Source of the DNA: CAMDPA01 sp965223035
GTDB taxonomy: Bacteria; Pseudomonadota; Alphaproteobacteria; Rhizobiales; Hyphomicrobiaceae
Direction: 5' to 3'
Length of the DNA stretch: 64,000 bases
Assembly (NCBI GenBank): GCA_965223035.1
Contig: OZ244980.1
Coordinates: 2,666,001-2,730,000 of the forward strand
Shown piece after piece: positions 23,400 through 32,286 of the stretch (position 1 is its first letter; each line of letters begins with the position of its first letter). The position numbers and the translations under genes are program-made. The notes under the pieces were generated by a model. It was not told where the DNA came from, ran no database searches, and saw only the letters and a list, made by a program, of their open reading frames with translations.

Positions 23400-23792
23400 T
23401 CACCCGTGCATAATCTTGTCGAGCGCGGCGGAGACAAGGAAAGCAGACCGCGTTAGCCCGCGCCGCGCTGCTTCCGCGTCGATCGCCGCCAGCACGCCGG
23501 CATCGAGCGAAATGTTGGCGCGCACCGGCCGGCCGCGATCGGCCAGCAATGGAATCATGACGAGGCTTTCGCCGGCGGCGGCGTCGAATTCAGCCTCAGG
23601 ATCGGCGGCAATCTGATCGGGCGTGCGCGGGGGTGCGAGTTCGCCGTCCTCAGCCATCGCGCGCAGGGCGGAGATCGCATCGGCGATCGCGGCTTCCGGG
23701 CTCGCGCCACCGCCATGGCACCCCGCCACGTCCGGAATGCGCACACCCCAGACGTCGCCGCTACCGTCGAGAATTCCCGTGTAGTAGGCCAT
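23400..23792 (-). CDS. hicB: HicB-family antitoxin
   Basis: A 130-residue antitoxin. The N-terminal half has the partial RNase-H-like HicB fold (YYTGILDGSGDVWGVRIPDV, CHGGGASPEAAIADAISAL), and the C-terminus has a ribbon-helix-helix DNA-binding segment (VRANISLDAGVLAAIDAEA, TRSAFLVSAALDK). ATG 23792 has AGGAG upstream; the earlier in-frame start overlaps hicA. It lies 10 bp after the toxin gene and should neutralise HicA and repress the operon. Confidence 0.92.
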   Translation of the reverse strand: MAYYTGILDGSGDVWGVRIPDVAGCHGGGASPEAAIADAISALRAMAEDGELAPPRTPDQIAADPEAEFDAAAGESLVMIPLLADRGRPVRANISLDAGVLAAIDAEAARRGLTRSAFLVSAALDKIMHG

Positions 23793-23802
23793 TGCAATTC
23801 TC

Positions 23803-23997
23803 CTAGATCCACCCAGCTGCCTTGGCAATCGACCGGGCCACACCGATCGATTGTTCCCGGTGACGGGGCACGATGATCATCACGCCGGCGCGATCCTCAT
23901 GTGTGAACTTATCATGCTTGGAGCCGCCGTCGTTGACCCAGCCGTCACGCTCCAATCGCGCTATGATCTTGCGGGTGTTGGTTTCGGGCTTCGACAT
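23803..23997 (-). CDS. hicA: HicA-family mRNA interferase toxin
   Basis: A 64-residue dsRBD-like toxin with the family pattern: KIIARLERDGWVNDGGSKHD, where the conserved His lies in GSKHDKF, followed by VMIIVPRHREQSIGVARSIAKAAGW. HicA cleaves mRNA independently of translation in family members. Toxin-first order with hicB is the standard one. Confidence 0.92.
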   Translation of the reverse strand: MSKPETNTRKIIARLERDGWVNDGGSKHDKFTHEDRAGVMIIVPRHREQSIGVARSIAKAAGWI

Positions 23998-24000
23998 CGT

Positions 24001-24050
24001 CCGGCTCCCTCTGTGTGTATATATATACGCAAAGAGCCGGCTTATGTCAA
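24001..24050 (-). promoter_or_regulatory. hicAB promoter with inverted repeat
   Basis: On the minus strand TTGACA (24045-24050) is followed by an AT-rich GTATATATATAC segment that can serve as -10. Flanking it is an inverted repeat CCGGCTC / GAGCCGG (24001-24007 and 24034-24040), a likely HicB operator. Confidence 0.55.
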
Positions 24051-24127
24051 GAGAAATTGCGCAAATAAATACGTATTATTTTGAGGGAAGACGATCGGGG
24101 AAGTGGCGGGAGCTGACAACGGGTGCG

Positions 24128-24177
24128 ATGAACTACCACCACCTATGCTGCGCAAAGGCTGGCGGTTTCGCGGTTCA
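24128..24177 (-). repeat. Right end of the IS200/IS605-type tnpB remnant
   Basis: Directly after the tnpB-remnant stop codon (minus strand) lie the arm ACCGCC, the core CTTTGCGCAGCATAGG, a partial complementary arm and the terminus GTAGTTCAT. This links the two solo copies at 5123 and 6577 to this transposon family. Confidence 0.7.
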
Positions 24178-24432
24178 TCCTGCGGCCGACGCCGTCACTC
24201 CCCGCACGGTCGGTTCCCGACCCAATTCCGACAGGGCCCAGTTCAGCACGACGCGGGCGGCGGCAAGGTCGCGCCCCTCGACGAGGCCGCATTGGCAGCG
24301 GTGCGTGCGATGACTGAGCGTCTTTTTTGCTTGCCGCCCACAGGCCGGGCACGTCTGCGACGGCTTCAGCTTGCGAGGCAATGACGGACGCAGGCGCACC
24401 GCGCTGGCGCGTGGGCGAACGTTCAGTTGGAA
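24175..24432 (-). pseudogene. tnpB: tnpB 3' remnant (zinc ribbon)
   Basis: Only the C-terminal end of a TnpB remains: KPSQTCPACGRQAKKTLSHR, then CQCGLVEGRDLAAARVVLNW and GREPTVRGVTASAAG. It keeps the zinc-ribbon cysteines and the last RuvC aspartate. It is clearly different in sequence from the tnpB copies at 1997 and 25390, so it derives from another family member. It lies between the right-end hairpin and TA copy 2. Confidence 0.8.
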
Positions 24433-24457
24433 AACCCTTCCCGACACAATTATAGCC

Positions 24458-24485
24458 TTGACGGCATATGATATATAAGTCATAT
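24458..24485 (+). promoter_or_regulatory. Promoter and operator of TA copy 2
   Basis: TTGACG (24458-24463) is followed by an AT-rich inverted repeat ATATGA...TCATAT (24466-24485) and the toxin ATG at 24493. The layout resembles that of copy 1, while the spacer sequence differs. Confidence 0.6.
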
Positions 24486-24492
24486 TCAGGGC

Positions 24493-24849
24493 ATGGCTTG
24501 GAACATCGAACTTCACGAAGTGTTTGCACAAGAGGTCGACCAGATGGCGCCGGCCGTGCGCATTGAGCTGATGGCCCACGTGCAATTGCTTGAGCAGCTT
24601 GGTCCCGAGCTTGGCCGGCCGCGTTGCGACACGTTAAACGGTTCTGACTTCGCTAACATGAAGGAACTGCGGTTCAATGCTGAACACGGTGTTTGGCGTG
24701 TTGCGTTTGCGTTTGATCCCCAACGAACGGCAATCCTGCTGGTGGCCGGCGACAAGCGCGGATCAAACGAGAAGCGGTTTTATAAGGCACTGATTCGCAC
24801 CGCCGACGCGAGGTTTCAGCAGCACCTGGAGTCGTTGGCGCGGGAATAG
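24493..24849 (+). CDS. RelE/HigB-like toxin (copy 2)
   Basis: A 118-residue toxin closely matching copy 1 at 6136-6492, with substitutions spread over the whole length (for example at the N-terminus NIELHEVFAQE, and EHGVWRV). All the family landmarks are kept, including the C-terminal NEKRFYKALIRTADARF. Both copies look intact. The pair is oriented opposite to copy 1, and together they bracket the phage module. Confidence 0.88.
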   Translation: MAWNIELHEVFAQEVDQMAPAVRIELMAHVQLLEQLGPELGRPRCDTLNGSDFANMKELRFNAEHGVWRVAFAFDPQRTAILLVAGDKRGSNEKRFYKALIRTADARFQQHLESLARE

Positions 24850-24866
24850 GATAAGGAGGATCGGAC

Positions 24867-25190
24867 ATGACGGTTTCCGCAAAAAAGATGATGGAGCGGC
24901 TTTCGCCGGCGGAGCGCGACGCCGTGGCGAAGCGCGCGGCGGAGCTTATCGCGGAGGAAATGAAGCTACGCAGCTTGCGGGAAGCGTTTGCGCTCACCCA
25001 AGAGCAGGTGGCAGCCCGCATGGGCGTGGGACAAGAGACCATCTCCCGGATCGAGGGCGCGGAAAGAGACATTCGGTTGTCGACGCTTAAGAAATACGTG
25101 GAGGCGCTGGGCGGCGAGTTGGAACTGGTCGCGCGCTTTCCCGAGCGGACGGTCCGCGTGGTAGACCCTTCGCCTGCGCGCCAGCGCTGA
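24867..25190 (+). CDS. XRE-family antitoxin, HigA-like (copy 2)
   Basis: A 107-residue protein. Its HTH is ALTQEQVAARMGVGQETIS, followed by RIEGAERDIRLSTLKKYVEALGG in outline. It lies 17 bp after the toxin with AAGGAGG between. Differences from copy 1 cluster at both termini, where cognate recognition might differ. Confidence 0.9.
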   Translation: MTVSAKKMMERLSPAERDAVAKRAAELIAEEMKLRSLREAFALTQEQVAARMGVGQETISRIEGAERDIRLSTLKKYVEALGGELELVARFPERTVRVVDPSPARQR

Positions 25191-25351
25191 TTCTGTAACA
25201 AGGCATGGGTGATCCGTGCACGTGCAAGGTGCCGCCGGGCGAATGGTAAGTTTACCATCCTGGCGGCCATTTTTTTAGCGCGGTTTCTCCAACAATTTTG
25301 ATCCAATTGGATCAATACAGGAAATCACAGACGCGCGCGTCTCAAGACAAC

Positions 25352-25381
25352 ATGAACTACCCCACCCAATCGATCGATTGG
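25352..25381 (-). repeat. Right end of the second tnpB copy
   Basis: Contains a perfect 16-bp palindrome (CCAATCGATCGATTGG, 25366-25381) and the conserved terminus GTAGTTCAT on the minus strand. The equivalent palindrome at 2506-2521 has one mismatch. Confidence 0.65.
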
Positions 25382-25389
25382 ATGGCGTT

Positions 25390-25980
25390 TCAAGCGGCTT
25401 TCGCCGCTCGGGCCGGTTCCCGGCCCAAAACCTGTCGCGCAACAGTGAGCATGTGGAGCGCGGCGGCTTGATCGCGGGTCGCGATAAACCCACAACCGCA
25501 GCGATGCTCCCGGTGCTGCAAGGGCTTTTTCTCGACGCAACCGCAGCCAGGGCACGTCTGAGACGGCCGATGCGTGCGCGTGTCGATCATCACCAGCTCG
25601 CATCCAGCTTCCGCCGCTTTGTATGCGAGCATCGAAAGGAAACGCCCCGGCGTGGCATCCAGAATGGCGCGATTGAGGCCAGCCTTCTGTTTGACGCGCT
25701 TGCCAGGTTTGTCGATCGATCCCTTGGCGCTCGCCGCCATGGTCTTGATCGCCAAATCCTCGGTGCCAATCAGGCCATGCGTGGCGATCAGCGCCGCGCT
25801 GATTTGATGGTTGCGATCCTTGCGTTTGCTGGCGATCTTACGCCAGCGCCGCGCCATCGCCTTGCGCGCCTTGGCCGCGCGTTTCGACCGCTTGCCACGC
25901 AGCGCCTTGGACAACGTGCGTTGCTCGTCCGTCAGCGCCTCTTGCGCGGAGGAATAGTTAGAAAAGTCAACCCAAATCAT
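25390..25980 (-). pseudogene. tnpB: TnpB, N-terminally truncated
   Basis: The frame keeps the C-terminal half of TnpB: a basic helical region (ALRGKRSKRAAKARKAMARR), the segment with the likely catalytic Glu (LIGTEDLAIK), the zinc ribbon (CPGC, CGCG) and the last aspartate (TRDQAAALHML). The N-terminal domain and the first RuvC aspartate are missing; the upstream edge lies beside the ietA start. Its C-terminal half closely matches the copy at 1997-2530. Confidence 0.85.
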
Positions 25981-26014
25981 GGTAAAATGAAATTAGAACA
26001 TTAAGGCGAATCGA

Positions 26015-27010
26015 ATGCCCAAGGCCGATCAAATAAAGGCGCTCTTAGCCTCCCATGCGGAAGGTGATGAAGCGCAGTTCTTCTCTGTGGCGATGCAAAT
26101 CGCGGCGGCAGAAGCACGTCTCGGTCATGGCAAGCTGGCGCAGGAAATCCGCGATCTGATTGACAAAGCCAAGGAACGCTCTGCACTTGAACCCAAGTCG
26201 CCAATCCCGCTCGCCAAGCCGCGCGGCGAACTGGCTGACATTCTCTCCGTAACTTATCCGAAGACGCGGCTATCTGACATGGTTCTGGCTGAGGAGCTGG
26301 AGAAGCGTCTGACGCGAGTCATCAAGGAACACAAGGCCATCCGCCGTCTCCGCAGCGAGGGCTTGTCAGCGCGTCGCAAGCTTATGCTGGTCGGTAAACC
26401 AGGCACCGGCAAAACACTGACGGCATCGGCCCTCGCCGGCGAGTTGGGACTGCCGCTGTTTGTGGTCCGTTTGGATGGCCTCATCACCAAGTTCATGGGT
26501 GAGACCTCGGCCAAGCTGAGGCTCGTCTTCGAAGCCATGAACCAGACGCGCGGAGTCTATCTCTTCGACGAGTTCGACAGCATCGGCTCGGAACGTGGTC
26601 TGGCGAATGATGTCGGCGAAATCCGCCGCGTCGTAAACAGCTTCCTGCAAATGGTCGAGCAGGATCAGTCCGACAGCCTGATCGTCGCCGCGACCAACCA
26701 CAGCGGTCTGCTCGACCGTGCCCTGTTCCGACGCTTCGACGATATCATCGCGTTCGAATTGCCTGATCTCGATCGCATCAAGCAGGTTCTGCAAACCAAG
26801 CTTGCTGGGACTAAGAAGGACGGCCGTATCCGATGGGCAGACGCGGCAAAAAAGGCGCTTGGCCTCAGCTATGCCGACATCGTTCGTGCTGCTGAGGATA
26901 CGATCAAGGCAGCCCTTGTCGACGAGCGCGACAAGGTGACGAATGCCGACCTGATGACAGCAATCCGTGAACGCGTCGCGTCCGTAGCAGGGGAGAGGGC
27001 AAATAGCTGA
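26015..27010 (+). CDS. ietA: AAA+ ATPase, IetA-like
   Basis: A 331-residue protein. An N-terminal helical region (residues 1-~90) is followed by an AAA+ core: Walker A GKPGTGKT at 127-134, pore-like segment LITKFMGETSAKLR, Walker B YLFDEFDS with Asp185/Glu186, sensor-1 AATNHSG and the Arg finger region ALFRRFDDI. It overlaps the subtilase gene by 1 bp. An AAA+ ATPase followed directly by a subtilase is the IetAS arrangement, first described as a plasmid stability/incompatibility locus and later listed among phage-defence systems. The ATPase is thought to control the protease. Confidence 0.85.
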   Translation: MPKADQIKALLASHAEGDEAQFFSVAMQIAAAEARLGHGKLAQEIRDLIDKAKERSALEPKSPIPLAKPRGELADILSVTYPKTRLSDMVLAEELEKRLTRVIKEHKAIRRLRSEGLSARRKLMLVGKPGTGKTLTASALAGELGLPLFVVRLDGLITKFMGETSAKLRLVFEAMNQTRGVYLFDEFDSIGSERGLANDVGEIRRVVNSFLQMVEQDQSDSLIVAATNHSGLLDRALFRRFDDIIAFELPDLDRIKQVLQTKLAGTKKDGRIRWADAAKKALGLSYADIVRAAEDTIKAALVDERDKVTNADLMTAIRERVASVAGERANS

Positions 27011-29655
27011 TGCCGGCCGATGATCCACGGCTGCATCCACATCTGTTCTTAGCGCGCGCAGCCCAATCCTCACCCTATACGAACCCGCAAGGCGGTGGCG
27101 GAGAATTCCAGCGCATGGCGCGCGATCGCGCGCAACATGCGGCCCACCTTAAACGTCGTATAGAAGAGGCGCAGCAGGCGCTTGAAGAGCGTGTTGCAGA
27201 CCAAAAGGCGCAAGGGATCGACGCCGACACTGGCATCACCATTCAGTTCGAGAGCGAACCGAATTTCGAGATGAAGTTCGACAGTCTGGACATGGCACGT
27301 AGCGGCGTCGAATTGCTCAACGTGAAGACGACGCCGGATGGCCGGACGCTGGCCTCCGTTTTCGTGCCGGAAAAGAAACTGACGCTGTTCTTGAAGCGGG
27401 TGGATGCCTATGAGAATGCAGACACCAAACCCAACAAGAAGGGCGAGACTCGCCCCAAGAACGAAGACCTGGTTGGGAACATTTCGGATATCCGCGTCGC
27501 CGCTCTGGAAGCTCTCTGGACCGATACGGCCTTGCCGTTTCCCGTCATGGACCAGGATATCACCTGGGAAGTCTGGCTGCGTAAATCCGATGCGGTCAGC
27601 CATCTCGATCGGCTGAAGGATGTCGCTGCTCGCTTCGACTTGACGATCAGCGAGAACGCGATCGAATTTATCGACCGCCGCATCGTCCTCGTCCACGGCA
27701 AGGGGCGCGATCTGGCGCGTTCAAATGATCTGATCGGTGCTATTGCCGAGGTTCGGCTCGCCAAGACCACCGCGGGCGTCTTCATGAACATGACGCCAGT
27801 CGAGCGGCAGAAGTGGGTTGACGATCTTCTCGGACGGATACTGCCTCCGGCAGGCGATGCGCCCTATATTTGCTTATTCGATACGGGCCTCAATCACCGC
27901 CATCCACTCATCGCCCCGGTCGCCAACGATCAAGATCTGCACACCTACAAACCGGCTTGGGGCGTGGATGATCGCGAAGGCCACGGAACACAGATGGCGG
28001 GTCTCGCCACCTATGGCGATCTCATCCATGTGCTGGAAGGAAACGACCCGGTCCAGCTGACGCACGGCATCGAGTCCGTGAAAATGTTCAATTCGGCGGA
28101 CCAGCACGAAAAGAAACTTTACGGTGCTGTCACGCAAGAAAGCACCGCGCGCGTGGAAGTCCTCCCGGACCGTAAGCGCGTTTACTGCATGGCAATCACA
28201 GCAACCGACGACCGTGATCGCGGTCGGCCATCGTCATGGTCCGCAGCCGTCGATGATCTCACCTCAGGACGAAATGACGACATCCGGCGATTGATGATCG
28301 TCTCTGCCGGCAATACCGACGGGCGCGCCCGCAAGGATTATCCCGCATCGAATATGACTGACGGAATCCACGATCCGGCGCAAGCATGGAACGCGTTGAC
28401 CGTTGGCGGCTACACCGAAAAGGCGATCATCGATCAGACTGCCTATCCCGGCTGGGAGCCGCTTGCAGCGGCAGGGGATCTCTCGCCATCAAGCTGCACA
28501 TCGACGACCTGGCCGCGCTCGCCGCGTTGGCCGATCAAACCGGACATCGTCCTTGAAGCCGGCAACATGGCCCGGCACGACGATTGCGCCGACCCCGACT
28601 ATATCGACCCTGCACTGGATCTGCTGACGACCGCGCACGACTTTAACGTGCGCGGTCCCTTGACCACATTCGGCGACACCAGCGGAGCGGCTGCATTGGC
28701 AGCGCGGCTCGCAGCGGCTGTCTGGGCGAAATACCGCAACCTGTCGCCCGAAGCTGTCCGCGCGCTTATCATCCGTTCTTCCGCCTGGACGCCGGCCATG
28801 CTGGCTCGCTTCACTGATGAACATGGACTCGTCGACCACGGGAACCTGGTGCGCTGCTTCGGTTATGGCGTCCCGAACATTCAACGGCTCCTGTCAAGCG
28901 CTGACAATGCCTTGACGCTGATCGTGCAGGACACGATCACACCCTTCCACAAGGACGGCAACAGCGTGAAGCCGCGCGAGATGAAGCTTCATGATCTGCC
29001 GTGGCCACAGGAGGAGCTGGCGAACCTTCTCGATGAACAGGTCACCATGCGCGTGACGCTGTCCTACTTTATCGAACCCAATCCTGGAGCGCGAGGCTGG
29101 CGTACGAAATTCGGCTATCAGTCGCACGGCCTCCGGTTCGCTGTAAAGCGCGCGCCAGAAGGAGCAGACGCCTTCGTAAGGCGCATCAACAAGGCGGCCC
29201 GCGAAGAAGACTACGACGCCGATCATCTCGACGAAACCGGGGAATGGATGTTCTCTTATCGATCGTCATTGCGCGCGCTCGGGTCGCTCCGATCGAACGT
29301 TTGGAAAGGGACGGCCGCGGACCTAGATCATCGCGCCTTAAATCGGAACCGTAACGCCGATTCCAATTGCGCCGGTTCCGATTTAAGGCGCAAAGATGAT
29401 CGCTGTTAAAGTGGTGAGCAGCTTTCTGCCTTTAATCGGGATCGTTCCGATTCCGATTAAAGGCAGGTTGCTCTAGCTGCCCGTGGAAAGATCGCCGTAG
29501 TGCCCACTTACGGTTGGTGGAGTCGTCGTCCAAACCTCGAAGGTTACGTGAAAGCCTGCCGCTACGCTCTGATCGTCTCCATAACGACACCAGAAACCGA
29601 CATTTACACTCCGGTCGCCAATCAAATTGACGTTCCGATCGTTGTGGAAACCTAA
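27010..29655 (+). pseudogene. ietS: Subtilisin-like protease IetS, interrupted by a 146-bp element
   Basis: S8 peptidase with all three catalytic residues: Asp291 (LFDTGLNHRHP), His325 (EGHGTQMAGL) and Ser558 (GDTSGAAAL). An N-terminal helical region (residues ~1-270) precedes the protease domain. At Leu772 (WKGTAADL) the reading enters a miniature element flanked by CTAG and stops at 29409 after 27 foreign residues. Beyond the element the same frame continues AARGKIAVVPTYGWW ... RYALIVSITTPE ... DIYTPV and ends at 29655. Removing the insert restores an 831-residue protein. The interrupted form lacks the last 59 native residues; whether it is active is unknown. Confidence 0.9.
29327..29472 (+). 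mobile_element. CTAG-flanked miniature element, copy 1 (inside ietS)
   Basis: A 146-bp element flanked by CTAG on both sides (29323-29326, 29473-29476). Its ends, ATCATCGCGCC and (reverse) AGCAACCTGCC, are imperfect inverted repeats. It holds two palindromes: one built on CCTTAAATCGGAACCG and one on CCTTTAATCGG. No coding capacity is present. The duplicated CTAG fits target choice at TA, as in IS630-type elements, or at CTAG, as for the IS5-type element here. Confidence 0.88.
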
Positions 29656-30027
29656 CGTCAACCCGACCAATTTACGAAACAAGCATTATCACTTCATCGT
29701 ATTTTTTAGTCATATCAATTTGTTAGCGACCGTATTAGCTTATTTGATAGCGTTCAGAGCCTTGTCTCAAAGCCGGTCTTCACAACGGTTGGTCACGCGT
29801 TCCTGCCGCCATTCCTCTCCTCTGATCTGAGCCCGCGAGAGCGGCCTTTCCGATGATGCCGAGCGTGCGCCGTTGCGCGTGCGCTTCAAGGGCTTCGCCC
29901 TCGGCTTTCGGCTACGCCGGTCGCCTCGCCCTGATGGCCTCGGTTCCGCGCCCGCTTTCACCCCGTCGCCTCGCTTTCGGCGTCGAGAACGCATCCCGCG
30001 GGCTCAAGCCAAAACGAGGAGACAATC
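29656..30027. other. Gap after ietS, no supported gene
   Basis: About 370 bp, first AT-rich and then GC-rich. The second half (from ~29830) resembles leader sequences seen before ardC-type genes on plasmids and integrative elements, with repeated CTTTCGGC-like motifs. No coherent coding frame is seen. Confidence 0.4.
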
Positions 30028-30207
30028 ATGACGGCAAAACCACGAACCACCAAACCACGCCGCGACATCCCTGCGGAAATCACCAGCCAGCTCATCACGG
30101 CCATCAAAGCCGATCCTGGCAAGCCGTCGCCTGAGCCCTCAGGCCGTCACCAAGATTTGGCGATAGCTTCACGCCCCAGCGACCTTGCCGTTTGCTTGAT
30201 TATCTGA
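30028..30207 (+). CDS. Possible 5' remnant of an ArdC-like gene
   Basis: A 59-residue frame with a strong ribosome site (GAGGAG). Its first 30 residues (TAKPRTTKPRRDIPAEITSQ and LITAIKAD) match the general start of ArdC/DUF1738 antirestriction proteins, which open with a basic stretch and a helix. The sequence then becomes unlike the family and stops. Probably a truncated gene left by island decay. The match is by memory of pattern only. Confidence 0.35.
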   Translation: MTAKPRTTKPRRDIPAEITSQLITAIKADPGKPSPEPSGRHQDLAIASRPSDLAVCLII

Positions 30208-30515
30208 CAGCGGACGCATGGCGCAGCCTGGCCACCGTGACCCTGTGCTGCGCAACAAATGACTCACAGTTATTTACGCGTGTTGCAGGTATGGTCGTTG
30301 CATGCTTCCCAAACCGGTCAATAATGTATACGGATACTCAGGAGAAGGAGGTCGCAAATTTGTGGTTGAAGCCGTTGAGCGTGACGGGAATGGAAAGCCA
30401 TTGCACAGTTTAATGAAGAACAGTGTGCATGCTAACGGGTTCTGTCGCCCGGAGTCCAACAACTCACTCTTGCACAGGCTGTCGATGTGTGTCGGCCCGT
30501 GAAGCGGACGTGTGG
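30208..30515. other. Gap before the glycosyltransferase, no supported gene
   Basis: About 310 bp. A 66-codon plus-strand frame (30302-30502) exists, with AGGAGAAGGAGG inside it rather than before it, and has no recognisable content. Confidence 0.4.
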
Positions 30516-31688
30516 ATGACGATGCGGCTTACTCATGTCATTTCAAACCTCGGTTTGGGCGGCGCTGAGAATGCGATGTGCTCGCTCATAGAAGCAACGC
30601 AAGGTAAGGGCGTCGACAATACCGTCATTGTTTTTGTCTCAGGTGGCGCATTGCGGCGGCGCCTCGAAGCGGCAGGCGCAACCGTGATTGAGCTCGGTGG
30701 TCGCCGCGGGACCGCGGGCGCGCGGGTCTTCGTGCCGATGGCGCAGGCCTTACGTCGTTCGCGGCCCGACCTCGTCCAGGCCTGGATGTACCACGCCAAT
30801 GCGGCTTCGATACTCGCGCGAATGCTCGGCTTTGTTCGCTGTCCGCTCATCTGGAACGTGCGCCAGAGCTTGGAGCGACCTGATCTCGAGCGGCCCCTAA
30901 CGCGACTACTCATAGCCGCCGCCGCGCCGCTCTCCAGGTTCGCTGACACAATCGTGTACAATTCTCATCAGGGGGCAGAAACGCATGAAGCTGTGGGCTT
31001 TGGCTCTCGTCGGCGCTGCATCATTGTCAACGGCGTCGACTGCGTCCGCTTTCGCCCGCGAAAGGCCGCGAAAGTGCATCTTCGCCAGGAGCTTGGCCTG
31101 CCGCCTGAGACCGTAATCGTCGGCCGCGTGGCGCGCTACGCGGCCATGAAGGATTTTGCAACGCTGTTCATGGCCTTCCGGGAGATTTTGCTGGAGTTGC
31201 CGGAGGCGCAACTTGTGCTGGTGGGGAACAGTTGCGAAGAGAGCAACGCTGAACTCGTCGAGCTGTGCCACAGGCACGGTTGCGCCCCCAACGTCCGAAT
31301 GCTCGGTCCCCGACTCGATGTCGAGCAAATCTATCCGGCCTTGGATGTGCTGGTGTCTTCCTCGATTGCCAATGAAGGCTTCCCTAATGTCATCGGAGAG
31401 GCGATGGCGTGTGGTACCCTTGTCGTGAGCACAGCGGTAGGCGAGACCACGCTGGTTCGCGATGGTTGTCACATTGTCGTCGAGCCGGCCAATGGAAGCG
31501 CCTTGGCCCAAGGTGTAATGCGTCACTTGCTGGCCACCCCAGAAGATCGAGAGGAGCTTGGCAGGCAGGGCCGCGCGTTCATCGAGGACAACTTTTCGTT
31601 GCAGAATTATGCGGCGCATTATGAAAGGCTCTACCGGCTGCTCGCTAGGCCGTCCCCAGACGCCGTTGCTCCTTCCGAGATATTCTGA
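30516..31688 (+). CDS. GT4-family glycosyltransferase
   Basis: A 390-residue GT-B enzyme. The N-terminal domain opens THVISNLGLGGAENAMCSLI, the acceptor-side start typical of GT4. The C-terminal domain has the nucleotide-sugar site: VGRVARYAAMKDF, VLVGNSCEE, then SSSIANEGFPNVIGEAMACG with the conserved E-x7-E pair, and VGETTLVRDG. It would transfer a sugar from a nucleotide donor in surface-polysaccharide assembly. ATG 30516 starts at the domain boundary; the 31 codons upstream are not coherent. Confidence 0.88.
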   Translation: MTMRLTHVISNLGLGGAENAMCSLIEATQGKGVDNTVIVFVSGGALRRRLEAAGATVIELGGRRGTAGARVFVPMAQALRRSRPDLVQAWMYHANAASILARMLGFVRCPLIWNVRQSLERPDLERPLTRLLIAAAAPLSRFADTIVYNSHQGAETHEAVGFGSRRRCIIVNGVDCVRFRPRKAAKVHLRQELGLPPETVIVGRVARYAAMKDFATLFMAFREILLELPEAQLVLVGNSCEESNAELVELCHRHGCAPNVRMLGPRLDVEQIYPALDVLVSSSIANEGFPNVIGEAMACGTLVVSTAVGETTLVRDGCHIVVEPANGSALAQGVMRHLLATPEDREELGRQGRAFIEDNFSLQNYAAHYERLYRLLARPSPDAVAPSEIF

Positions 31689-31763
31689 TGACGCATTGCC
31701 ATGTTGGCCATGAGCCAGGCAATGACCGAGGTTTTCACCCCAGCCGACTGGGGAAGCCGGTCT

Positions 31764-31795
31764 AGCTTCATAAGATTGCCAGCTTCATAAGATTG
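31764..31795 (+). repeat. 15-bp direct repeat, spacing 17 bp
   Basis: AGCTTCATAAGATTG occurs at 31764-31778 and again at 31781-31795, just before the next gene. Possibly a regulatory repeat or a leftover of a small duplication. Confidence 0.5.
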
Positions 31796-31812
31796 TAAAT
31801 CGAAGGAGGGCC

Positions 31813-32286
31813 ATGGGAACCGCGACTTCCGGCAGTCATGCACAGTGGACAGACGACAACGGCGCCAATCTCATTGCGATCGCGCATCGGGCTGGCGAAA
31901 AGGCCACGCCGCCTCGCCGGCCGACCTGTTTCGAGCGACGGTTGTCCGTTCCGCGAAAGCCCAACAAAGAAACGTGCGCCAGCGCCGGAGGACCTAAGGT
32001 GTCGAGTTTAGAGCCACACATTGTGACCCATGCGACGGTCGAGTTCAAGGTTGCCAAGGCTGACCGGGCTGAATTCTACGCTCGTCGATTGCAGTTGCCC
32101 GGCCACATTCTGATCGGCGACAGTGTCGATGCCCCATCGCGCTCCAAACTTTGGTTGTTTGAAGACGGTGCGCCGCTCGGCCCGGCACATGCGACGCCTC
32201 AATCGGTTGCCGAAATGGGCCGAGCGGCTACGTTCATTAGGCGCGCGAGCCCGATTGCTCAAACTCCGATGGTAGCGATCCGATGA
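31813..32286 (+). CDS. Truncated protein carrying the LFEDG-type module
   Basis: A 157-residue protein. Residues 1-75 are unlike anything I know. Residues ~76-140 hold EFKVAKADRAEFYARRLQLPG, then SRSKLWLFEDGAPLGPAHA and a short end. The same module, complete, opens the next gene (SRSRLELFEDGMPLGPGHA). Here the module breaks off where the next gene has GRYSHWHQSLHFS. Its stop overlaps the next start (ATGA). It is probably a degenerate duplicate of the next gene's 5' part. Confidence 0.55.
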   Translation: MGTATSGSHAQWTDDNGANLIAIAHRAGEKATPPRRPTCFERRLSVPRKPNKETCASAGGPKVSSLEPHIVTHATVEFKVAKADRAEFYARRLQLPGHILIGDSVDAPSRSKLWLFEDGAPLGPAHATPQSVAEMGRAATFIRRASPIAQTPMVAIR

